Positions 44,151 through 51,212 of a stretch of DNA of 64,000 bases are shown piece by piece (within the stretch, counting starts at the first letter, position 1; the number at the start of each line of letters is the position of its first letter). Source of the stretch: Dermatophilus congolensis (lineage in GTDB: Bacteria; Actinomycetota; Actinomycetes; Actinomycetales; Dermatophilaceae); contig JAUNUP010000017.1 in assembly GCA_030538115.1 (NCBI GenBank), positions 1 through 64,000 on the forward strand, read 5' to 3'. Made by a program: the position numbers and the translations under genes. The notes below the pieces were generated by a model that made no database searches, was not told where the DNA came from, and saw nothing but the letters and a program-made list of their open reading frames with translations.

Positions 44151-44198
44151 GTCTTCCAAACTGGCTACGCGAGTTCGATTCTCGTCACCCGCTCCACT
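44151..44198 (+). repeat. attR core, 48 bp
   Basis: This exact copy of 33838-33885 covers the 3' part of tRNA-Gly from the anticodon stem-loop to two bases past CCA. It is a truncated, non-functional tRNA remnant that marks the right boundary. Confidence 0.95.
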
Positions 44199-44205
44199 CG
44201 ATGAA

Positions 44206-44234
44206 GCCCCCGAGGGGCAGATGACTTCGGGGGC
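44206..44234 (+). terminator. Original tRNA-Gly terminator, displaced by the insertion
   Basis: GCCCCCGA (44206-44213) pairs with TCGGGGGC (44227-44234) around a 13-base loop, followed by ATTCTC. It lies eight bases after attR, which is where the tRNA-Gly terminator would be without the element. The next gene's stop is at 44256 on the other strand, so it may serve both. Confidence 0.7.
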
Positions 44235-44255
44235 ATTCTCGTGCCGTTCCGCTGC

Positions 44256-44960
44256 TCAGCTCGCGCGGTTGTCGGGGCGGGTTGTGACCTTCAGGCCGTC
44301 CACCTCACGGGTGGTCTCTTCGCCTGGCTCTGCTACGTCGAAGTCGACGTTTTCGATTCCCGCTTCGCCTCTGACGATCACGATCTGTGCGCCCGATTCT
44401 TCGCCGAAGACGAAGGCCGTGCCGCCCGGCAGCGTCGACTCCGGCATTCCCAGAGCTCTCAGCATCGCCACGCAGCGGGTCGGATCGGGGAGGGAGACCT
44501 GCACCTTTCGCAGGATCGGGCCGTCGTCGGGCCCCAGGGTCTCGGGGGTGATCCACTGGATCAGCCACGGGATTTCGGGGTCGAACGGTATCGGGCCGAC
44601 ATCGCAGAGACGCCAGACGAGTTCACGGCCGTCGGTCGCGATCCGCGAACCCCACGCCAGCAACCCCGGTTTGAAGCCCGCCTCCGCCAGAGACGCACGG
44701 CACTCGTCGAGGTCTTCGACGGCGATCGACAACGAGATCGGTCCGGGGCTCTCTCGCACACGGTCGGACCAGTGGTTCTGCGCACCCTCGGGAGCGCTGA
44801 TGAGCTGCAGGTACGCCTGCTGCGGTCCGCGGACCACCGCGGTGAGCGTGCCTCCCGGGTGCTCACCGCCTCCGCTCACAGGCAGGCCTGCCTGCGCCCA
44901 GCGCTCCTGGGCGGCATCAAGATCGGAAACGGCTACGACGACGTGATCCAAGAGAGCCAC
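44256..44960 (-). CDS. Glyoxalase-like (VOC) domain protein
   Basis: The 234-residue protein has a vicinal-oxygen-chelate fold. MALLDHVVVAVSDLDAAQERW starts the first beta-alpha-beta unit, and WSDRVRESPGPISLSIAVEDLDEC leads into the middle. It is similar to the Glyoxalase_3 group of hypothetical proteins. The substrate is unknown. It starts at GTG 44960 without a clear Shine-Dalgarno sequence. It was the right-hand neighbour of tRNA-Gly before the element inserted. Confidence 0.78.
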   Translation of the reverse strand: MALLDHVVVAVSDLDAAQERWAQAGLPVSGGGEHPGGTLTAVVRGPQQAYLQLISAPEGAQNHWSDRVRESPGPISLSIAVEDLDECRASLAEAGFKPGLLAWGSRIATDGRELVWRLCDVGPIPFDPEIPWLIQWITPETLGPDDGPILRKVQVSLPDPTRCVAMLRALGMPESTLPGGTAFVFGEESGAQIVIVRGEAGIENVDFDVAEPGEETTREVDGLKVTTRPDNRAS

Positions 44961-45037
44961 GCGACCAGCTTCACGTCAGCACGGGTGCGAGGTCAAGGCA
45001 CTTTGGGCAGCATCACATCGCCGCGAAACGGTAGCGC

Positions 45038-45076
45038 GAGAGGCCCGGGGCACCCTTCCGGCGCTTCGGGCCTCTC
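45038..45076 (-). terminator. 10-bp stem-loop after rpiB
   Basis: GAGAGGCCCG (45038-45047) and CGGGCCTCTC (45067-45076) pair across a 19-base loop, 25 bases past the rpiB stop. It separates rpiB from the downstream VOC gene on the same strand. Confidence 0.7.
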
Positions 45077-45101
45077 GTCGCTCTTCGCTGTCGCGGCTTG
45101 C

Positions 45102-45572
45102 TCAGTGCTGTGCGGTCGGGAACTCCCCCGTCTCCTCCCACTTCGCGAGCATGCCCAGCCGGCGCACGTGACGCGGTTCCTCGGAGAACGGCGTCGACAG
45201 GAACGCGGCCAGCATCTCCTTCGCCTCGTCGATCGTGTTCATCCGCGCGCCGATCGCGAGGCACTGGGCGTCGTTGTGCTCGCGGCCGAGCTTCGCGGTC
45301 TCCACACTGTGCGCGAGGGCAGCGCGGATGCCAGGCACCTTGTTCGCCGCGATCTGCTCACCGTTGCCCGAGCCACCCAGGACGACGCCGAGCGAGCCCG
45401 GGTCGTCTTTCACAGCCTGCGCGGCCGGGAGGACGAACACCGGGTAGTCGTCTTGCGCGTCGTACTCGAACGGACCGTGATCCACCGGCTCGTGCCCAAG
45501 CTCACGGGCGTGCTCGATAAGGGCCGTCTTCAGCTCCAACGCCGCGTGATCCGAACCGAAATGAACGCGCAT
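45102..45572 (-). CDS. rpiB: Ribose-5-phosphate isomerase B
   Basis: The 156-residue enzyme interconverts ribose 5-phosphate and ribulose 5-phosphate. MRVHFGSDHAALELK begins the fold. The active-site loop is VLGGSGNGEQIAANKVPG, with glycine where E. coli RpiB has its catalytic cysteine and a glutamate (E72) nearby. This is the mycobacterial-type active site, which uses glutamate as base. H and R residues in GREHNDAQCLAIGAR bind phosphate. ATG 45572 is the natural start. Confidence 0.93.
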   Translation of the reverse strand: MRVHFGSDHAALELKTALIEHARELGHEPVDHGPFEYDAQDDYPVFVLPAAQAVKDDPGSLGVVLGGSGNGEQIAANKVPGIRAALAHSVETAKLGREHNDAQCLAIGARMNTIDEAKEMLAAFLSTPFSEEPRHVRRLGMLAKWEETGEFPTAQH

Positions 45573-45717
45573 CGCTACTCCTGACGCAGGTGACGACCCG
45601 CGGGGGCCGCGTGATTGACGTTTGCGCCGCAGACCGGGTGAGCCCAGTCGTCGGCATCGCCAGGCTAATCCCGACCACCGCGTGAGCGCACCGGTTGCCA
45701 GCGCTTGCGACCGGTAC

Positions 45718-46278
45718 TCAGTTGTCCGGGGTCCAGTACGGGTCTCGTCCGATGAAGCCCATCAGGTGGTCTTCGGCCGTGGCGCTGAGGAGGACGTCGA
45801 CGCGTTCTCCGAACTGGCCCGAGGCTCGCAGCATCTCCTCGTTCTGGCTCATGCCCTTGTACATGGCGTCGCAGCGGGCCTCGTCGAGAATGAAGTCCTG
45901 GTCGGAGGCTCGCGCCAGGTCCCAGGTGTGCATGAACACGTCGGGCTCGTAGAACTCCGCGATGATCTCGGCAACGGTCTTCGTCATGCCCGGCATCTGG
46001 ATCTGGCGGGCAAGCGCGTCCTCATCGAGCAGCAATTCGTCGACCGCCGCGGTCTGGTTCTTCCAGGCACCGACCGGATCGGAGGCGGCGTCAGGCCCCT
46101 CCGGAAGCTCGACATCCGCCTGCTTGAGCAGGGCGGGCAGCCACGTGACCAGGTGCTCGACGATCCCGCGAGTGTTCCACTCCTTCACCGGAGACGGAGC
46201 GTCCCAGTCTTCGACGCCCTCGACGAGCGTCGTGAAGTCTGCAGCCGTGGCCTTGTGCAATTCGTACAGTGAATTCAT
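45718..46278 (-). CDS. DinB-fold putative metal- and thiol-dependent protein (TIGR03086-like)
   Basis: The 186-residue protein resembles TIGR03086/maleylpyruvate-isomerase N-terminal domain proteins with a DinB four-helix fold. Candidate metal ligands are H42 in GIVEHLVTWLP and a histidine pair region in EPDVFMHTWDLARA. Such proteins are often mycothiol-linked in actinobacteria. The ATG is at 46278. A perfect CRP-type palindrome lies 65 bases upstream, suggesting control by a CRP/GlxR-family regulator. Function unknown. Confidence 0.78.
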   Translation of the reverse strand: MNSLYELHKATAADFTTLVEGVEDWDAPSPVKEWNTRGIVEHLVTWLPALLKQADVELPEGPDAASDPVGAWKNQTAAVDELLLDEDALARQIQMPGMTKTVAEIIAEFYEPDVFMHTWDLARASDQDFILDEARCDAMYKGMSQNEEMLRASGQFGERVDVLLSATAEDHLMGFIGRDPYWTPDN

Positions 46279-46343
46279 GGATTAATGCTGTCAGTCGGAG
46301 TCGGCGCCCGTTCGCCAACCGACCACAATCCCGATGGCCGGGC

Positions 46344-46359
46344 TGTGAGCCGGCTCACA
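46344..46359. promoter_or_regulatory. Perfect CRP/GlxR-type operator
   Basis: TGTGAGCCGGCTCACA is a perfect 16-bp palindrome and an exact match to TGTGA-N6-TCACA, the CRP/GlxR consensus. It is centred about 73 bp before the DinB-fold gene start and lies in its presumed promoter region. A regulator of cAMP-binding type is likely; activation or repression cannot be told. Confidence 0.7.
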
Positions 46360-46426
46360 CGGGCCGGCCGGCGACAACAAGCCCGGCGCGCTCCTTTCGG
46401 GGCTACGCCGGGCCGCGGCCGGCAGC

Positions 46427-47032
46427 TCAGTCGAAGATCGGGCCGACCGTTCGCGTGCGCTTGAGCTCGAAGAACCCCGGGGTGCCGGCCACGAGAACGC
46501 AACCGTCCCACAGGAGGCCTGCCTGCTCACCCTTCGGGGCCGGCGAGATGACCGGGCCGAAGAAGGCCACGTCCCCGACGGAGATGACCGGGGTGCCGAC
46601 TTCGTCGCCGACGAGGTCGATGGCCTGGTTGTGGGAGGCGCGCAGCACCTCGTCGTATTCGGTCGAGTCGGCGTACTTCGCCAGGTCGGCGGGCAGCCCG
46701 ACCTCGGCGAGCGACTCCGCGATCACTTGGTCGCGGTCTTCGATGTCCTGCAGGTGAATTCGGGTGCCCATCGCGTCGTAGAGCGGCTTGACGTACTGCG
46801 CACCGTGCCGTTCACGTGCCGCGATGATGACACGCACCGGCTTCCACGCCACGACCATGGCGGCCTTGTAGTCCTCGGGCAGCTCGTCGCGGCCGTCGTT
46901 GAGCACGGCCAGGCTCATCACCTTCCAGGTGACGCTGATCTCGCGCACCTTCTCGACCTCCATGAGCCAGCGGGACGTCATCCACGCCCACGGGCAGGTC
47001 GGGTCGAACCACATCGTTGCACTCGAAGTCAT
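46427..47032 (-). CDS. Rv2466c-like thioredoxin-fold protein with CPWA active site
   Basis: The 201-residue protein aligns from memory along its length with mycobacterial Rv2466c, the mycothiol-dependent nitroreductase of the DsbA fold (FDPTCPWAWMTSRW, then DELPEDY, GTPVISVGDVAFFGP, ending FFELKRTRTVGPIFD). Rv2466c has CPWC; here the second cysteine is alanine (C13-P-W-A16). One cysteine remains, which suffices for a mono-thiol mycothiol mechanism but not for an internal disulphide. ATG 47032 has no clear Shine-Dalgarno sequence. It supports a mycothiol-making host. Confidence 0.82.
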   Translation of the reverse strand: MTSSATMWFDPTCPWAWMTSRWLMEVEKVREISVTWKVMSLAVLNDGRDELPEDYKAAMVVAWKPVRVIIAARERHGAQYVKPLYDAMGTRIHLQDIEDRDQVIAESLAEVGLPADLAKYADSTEYDEVLRASHNQAIDLVGDEVGTPVISVGDVAFFGPVISPAPKGEQAGLLWDGCVLVAGTPGFFELKRTRTVGPIFD

Positions 47033-47266
47033 GCCGCAATAGTGCCATCGGGCACCGACAGTTCTCTCACCGGCCATGACAGCTCCGGCGACATCGGGCT
47101 CCGCCACGCACACCCGCCACAAGGCACGCCGGTGCCCGCGCAACACACGGCCGATACCCCGTCGGCTCGTGAGAACGTAGTCAGGGAATGCCCCCGATTC
47201 CGAGGGGCTGCCACGGTCCGCGGCAGCATCGCGGACGATCTCGACCCGTCGAAGGGAAACACTCAA

Positions 47267-49825
47267 GTGCCGGCAGACAACCTGACCCGTCAGGAAGCGG
47301 CAGAGCGCGCCGACCTGCTCACTGTGAGCAGCTACGACATCCGGCTCGATCTCACAGCAGACACCGAGACGTTCCCCACCCGCGCACGCGTGCTGTTCAC
47401 GTGCGCCACGCCCGGCGCCTCGTCGTTCATCGACTTCATCGGCCCGTCCGTCGAGAAGATCACGCTCAACGGCGCCGATCTCGACCCGGCCGAACACTTC
47501 GCCGACTCGCGCGTGGCTCTGCCCGACCTCGCCGCCGAGAACGAGCTCATCATCGAGGCGACCGCCTCGTACATGAACACCGGAGAAGGTCTGCACCGCT
47601 TCGTCGACCCCGTCGACCAGCAGGTCTACCTCTACAGCCAGTTCGAAGTCGCCGACACCCGCCGCGTCTTTCCGGTGTTCGAGCAGCCCGACCTCAAGTC
47701 GAGCTTCGCGTTCACGGTCGTGGCCCCCTCCGACTGGGAGGTCGTCTCGACGCAGCCGACGCCCACTCCCCTGCTCGGCGCGAACGACACCGCGACCTGG
47801 CGGTTCGAGCCGACCCCGGTGCTACCGCCGTACGTCACGGCGATCATCGCGGGCCCCTACGCGTCGGTGAGCGACACGCTGACCAGCCGCGACGGCCGCA
47901 CGATCCCGCTGCGGCTGCTCGCGCGCCGCTCGCTCATGCCTCACCTCGACGCAGCCAACCTGTTCGGCATCACCAAGGTCGGGTTCGCATACTTCGAGGA
48001 GGAGTTCGACCGGGCCTACCCGTTCGACAAGTACGACCAGATCTTCGCGCCGGAGTACAACATGGGCGCGATGGAGAACGTCGGGGCCGTGACGTTCAAC
48101 GAGACCTACGTCTTCCGCGGCAAGGTGACGCAGGCTCACGTCGAGCGTCGCGCGCTCACGGTGCTGCACGAGCTGGCGCACATGTGGTTCGGCAACCTCG
48201 TGACGATGCGCTGGTGGGACGACCTGTGGCTGAACGAGTCGTTCGCGGAGTGGGCCAGCACCGCCTGCCAGGCCGAGGCCAGTAGCTGGAGCGACGCCTG
48301 GACGACGTTCGCGACCGCCGAGAAGGCGTGGGCCTACGACCAGGACCAGCGCAGCTCGACCCACCCGGTCGTCGCCCCGATCCGCGACCTGGCCGACGTG
48401 TTCGTCAACTTCGACGGCATCACCTACGCCAAGGGCGCCTCCGTGCTCAAGCAGCTCGTCGCCTACGTGGGCCGCGAGGCGTTCACCGCCGCGCTGCGCT
48501 CGTACTTCGACGCCTACGCCTACCGCAACACGACCCTGGCCGACCTGCTCGCCGAGCTCGAGACCGCCTCCGGGCGACCGCTCACCGACTGGTCGGCCGC
48601 ATGGCTCGAGACCGCGGGCGTCAACACGCTGCGCGCCGAGATCACGGCCTCCGAGACGGGTGACGAGATGGAATCGGTCGCCATCGTGCAGACCGCCGCC
48701 GCAAGCCACCCCACGCTGCGGCCGCACCGCATCGTCGTCGGCCTGTACGACCTCGACGGAGGCGTACTGCGCCGACGCGACGCCGTTCCGGTGGAGGTCG
48801 AAGCGACGGAGCACACGGTCGTCGAAGCGCTGGCCGGGCAGAAGCGCCCCGACCTGCTGCTCGTCAACGACGAAGACCTCGGGTACGCGAAGGTGCGCCT
48901 CGACGAGCGTTCACTCGAGACCGTCTTGTCCAACCCGCACGCGCTCGTCGACTCCCTCGCCCGCGCCGTCGTGCTCGGTGCGGTCTGGGACATGACCCGC
49001 GACGCCGAGATGCCGGCCCGCCGATTCGTCGACCTCGTGCTGGAGGTGCTGGCAGACGACCTCGACTCGTCGCTGCGCCGCACCCTCATCGCCCAACTCA
49101 CCACGGCCGCACGCATCTACGTGGCCCCGGAGGCGCGAGCCGAGGTCGCCGAGCACGTCGCCGACGCCCTCATGCGGCTCGCTCGCAACGCCGCACCCGG
49201 CAGCGATGCCCAGTTGCAGAACGTCACCGCAGCCGCGATCTGGGCGCACACGCCGGCCCAGCTGGCCTGGATCCGTAGCCTGTTCGACGGCACGGGCCTG
49301 CTCGCGGGGCTCGACGTCGACACCGAGATGCGCTGGACCCTGCTCACCTCGCTCGTCGCAGGCGGCGAGGCCGGCGACGACGAGATCGCCGCCGAGGAAC
49401 GCCGCGATCCCACGGCCACCGGCCGCGAACGTGGCGCACGCGCGCGAGCCGCCGTGCCGACCTCCGAGGCGAAGGCTCAGGCCTGGCACTCGGCGATCGA
49501 GCAGGACTCGCTGCCGAACTCGATGCTGGAGGCCGTCGCGCAGGGATTCGTGCGCGTGCACGACGCCGGGCTGCTCGAGCCGTTCGTCTCGCGGTACCAC
49601 GAGGCACTGCTCGGGCTCTCGTCGAGCCGGACCCCCGCCATCGTGGAGTCGATCGTCGAGACGTTCTACCCGCTCATCATCGGGACGCCCGAGCTGGCCC
49701 GGGCCACGGAGGCGTGGCTCGCCGCGAACGCCGACGCACCGGATTCGCTGCGGCGTCTCGTCAACGAACGGCGCGACGGCATCGCCCGCGCCCTCGCGGC
49801 CCAGGAGCGTGATGCCCAGGGGTGA
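47267..49825 (+). CDS. pepN: Aminopeptidase N
   Basis: The 852-residue M1 zinc aminopeptidase removes N-terminal residues from peptides. The exopeptidase motif GAMEN is at 267-271 and the zinc site is H301-E-L-A-H305 with E324 (HEXXH-18-E). A DUF3358-like ERAP1_C C-terminal half follows. GTG 47267 follows AAGGGA; the long in-frame extension upstream is antisense noise over the DsbA-fold gene. It overlaps the next gene by 14 bases. Confidence 0.95.
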   Translation: MPADNLTRQEAAERADLLTVSSYDIRLDLTADTETFPTRARVLFTCATPGASSFIDFIGPSVEKITLNGADLDPAEHFADSRVALPDLAAENELIIEATASYMNTGEGLHRFVDPVDQQVYLYSQFEVADTRRVFPVFEQPDLKSSFAFTVVAPSDWEVVSTQPTPTPLLGANDTATWRFEPTPVLPPYVTAIIAGPYASVSDTLTSRDGRTIPLRLLARRSLMPHLDAANLFGITKVGFAYFEEEFDRAYPFDKYDQIFAPEYNMGAMENVGAVTFNETYVFRGKVTQAHVERRALTVLHELAHMWFGNLVTMRWWDDLWLNESFAEWASTACQAEASSWSDAWTTFATAEKAWAYDQDQRSSTHPVVAPIRDLADVFVNFDGITYAKGASVLKQLVAYVGREAFTAALRSYFDAYAYRNTTLADLLAELETASGRPLTDWSAAWLETAGVNTLRAEITASETGDEMESVAIVQTAAASHPTLRPHRIVVGLYDLDGGVLRRRDAVPVEVEATEHTVVEALAGQKRPDLLLVNDEDLGYAKVRLDERSLETVLSNPHALVDSLARAVVLGAVWDMTRDAEMPARRFVDLVLEVLADDLDSSLRRTLIAQLTTAARIYVAPEARAEVAEHVADALMRLARNAAPGSDAQLQNVTAAAIWAHTPAQLAWIRSLFDGTGLLAGLDVDTEMRWTLLTSLVAGGEAGDDEIAAEERRDPTATGRERGARARAAVPTSEAKAQAWHSAIEQDSLPNSMLEAVAQGFVRVHDAGLLEPFVSRYHEALLGLSSSRTPAIVESIVETFYPLIIGTPELARATEAWLAANADAPDSLRRLVNERRDGIARALAAQERDAQG

Positions 49826-51212
49826 GTCCCGAGGGTCAGGCGTTATCGCCTGGGCTCTCTGGGACTGGGGCTCGGCGGCGTTCAACGCCGTCGTCACGAC
49901 GTTCGTCTTCACCGTTTACCTGACCAGCTCGGCCTTCGGCGACAACAACACCACCTCCAGCGCCCTCGGCGCGGGAATGGCGGTGGCGGGGGCGGCGATC
50001 GCCCTTGTCGCCCCCGTCGTGGGGCAGAGCGCCGACCGGTCGGGCCGCACGACGTTCTGGCTGGGCGTCAACTCGGCGATCCTCACCGCCCTCATGCTCG
50101 GGCTTTACTTCGTGCGCCCCGATCCGGCGTACCTGTGGCTCGGAGTCGCGATCGTCGCGATCGGCAACGTGGTCTTCGAGTTCGCCTCCGTCAACTACAA
50201 CTCCCTGCTACCGGCAGTCGCCACTCCAGAAAAGATCGGTCGTGTGTCGGCGCTCGGCTGGGGCGCCGGATACCTCGGCGGCATCGTGCTGCTGCTGATA
50301 CTCGTCGTCGGGTTCATCAATCCGGAGGTCGGCTGGTTCGGTGTGCGCCACGACGACGGCGAGAACGTGCGCGTCGCCATGGTGCTCTCGGCCGTGTGGT
50401 TCGGGCTGTCGGCGATACCGGTGCTCCTGCGGGTGCGGGCTGTCCGGCACACACCCGACTTCATCGGCGGCGGCACCGAGGTCACAGCCGTCACACACGG
50501 TCCGGAGGGTGACCTGCCCGCGCCGCCTCCGGCCGCGAAGCTGGGTGTGGTTGGCGCGTACAAGGCCCTGTGGGCCACGATCCGGGGACTGGCTCAGACG
50601 AGCCCGCGCACGCTCGGCTTTCTCATCGCCTCGGCGGTCTTCCGTGACGGTCTCGCGGGCGTGTTCACGTTCGGCGGCATCATCGCCGCAGGCACGTTCG
50701 GGTTCACGCCGGGCCAGGTCATCACGTTCGGCATCGCGGCCAACGTCATCGCGGGCGTCGTGACGATCGTCTCGGGCGCCGTCGACGACCGTCTCGGCCC
50801 CAAGGCCGTCATCGTGGCCTCGCTGAGCATCATGATCGTCTCGGGCATCGGGCTCTTCCTGCTCCGAGGCATGGGTCCGACCGCGTTCTGGGTGCTCGGC
50901 CTGTCGCTCGCCGCGTTCGTCGGGCCGGCACAGTCGGCTTCCCGCACGTTCTTGGCCAGGGTCATCCCCCCGGGCAGGGAGGGCGAGATCTTCGGCCTCT
51001 ACGCCACCACCGGCCGCGCCGTCAGCTTTCTCGCGCCGATGGCGTTCTCCGCCTCCATCGCGATCGGCGGTGCCGTGACGGGCGGCCAGGCCCAGCACTT
51101 CGGCATCATCGGCCTCGTACTGGTGCTGGCGCTCGGTCTGGTGCTGCTGCTACTGGTCCCCGCGCGGCCGCCCGCGCTCGACACAGCGGGCCAGACGCAC
51201 CGACCTGCGTGA
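49812..51212 (+). CDS. UMF1/Atg22-type MFS transporter
   Basis: The 466-residue protein has 12 membrane helices in two halves, with a long central loop (about 215-260). The start WALWDWGSAAFNAVVTTFVFTVYL and the motif FEFASVNYNSLLPAVAT are typical of the UMF1 family (Atg22-like). Family members may export amino acids; the substrate here is unknown. ATG 49812 overlaps pepN by 14 bases with GGAG upstream, so it may export products of aminopeptidase action. Its last 63 bases overlap the convergent malQ gene. Confidence 0.85.
   Translation: MPRGESRGSGVIAWALWDWGSAAFNAVVTTFVFTVYLTSSAFGDNNTTSSALGAGMAVAGAAIALVAPVVGQSADRSGRTTFWLGVNSAILTALMLGLYFVRPDPAYLWLGVAIVAIGNVVFEFASVNYNSLLPAVATPEKIGRVSALGWGAGYLGGIVLLLILVVGFINPEVGWFGVRHDDGENVRVAMVLSAVWFGLSAIPVLLRVRAVRHTPDFIGGGTEVTAVTHGPEGDLPAPPPAAKLGVVGAYKALWATIRGLAQTSPRTLGFLIASAVFRDGLAGVFTFGGIIAAGTFGFTPGQVITFGIAANVIAGVVTIVSGAVDDRLGPKAVIVASLSIMIVSGIGLFLLRGMGPTAFWVLGLSLAAFVGPAQSASRTFLARVIPPGREGEIFGLYATTGRAVSFLAPMAFSASIAIGGAVTGGQAQHFGIIGLVLVLALGLVLLLLVPARPPALDTAGQTHRPA

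Larger units (their letters stand above)
33838..44198. mobile_element. Integrative element of the AICE type in tRNA-Gly (about 10.3 kb)
   Basis: Perfect 48-bp direct repeats bound the element. Inside are, from the left, integrase, excisionase, HUH replication initiator, WhiB-like protein, TraB/FtsK-like DNA translocase, two small proteins (all minus strand), then a GntR regulator and HAD hydrolase on plus, and cargo. An integrase, a rolling-circle Rep and a single septal-type translocase are the hallmark of actinomycete integrative and conjugative elements such as pSAM2. No Spd genes or NUDIX Pra were seen, so it is compact. All core genes look intact. Confidence 0.9.
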
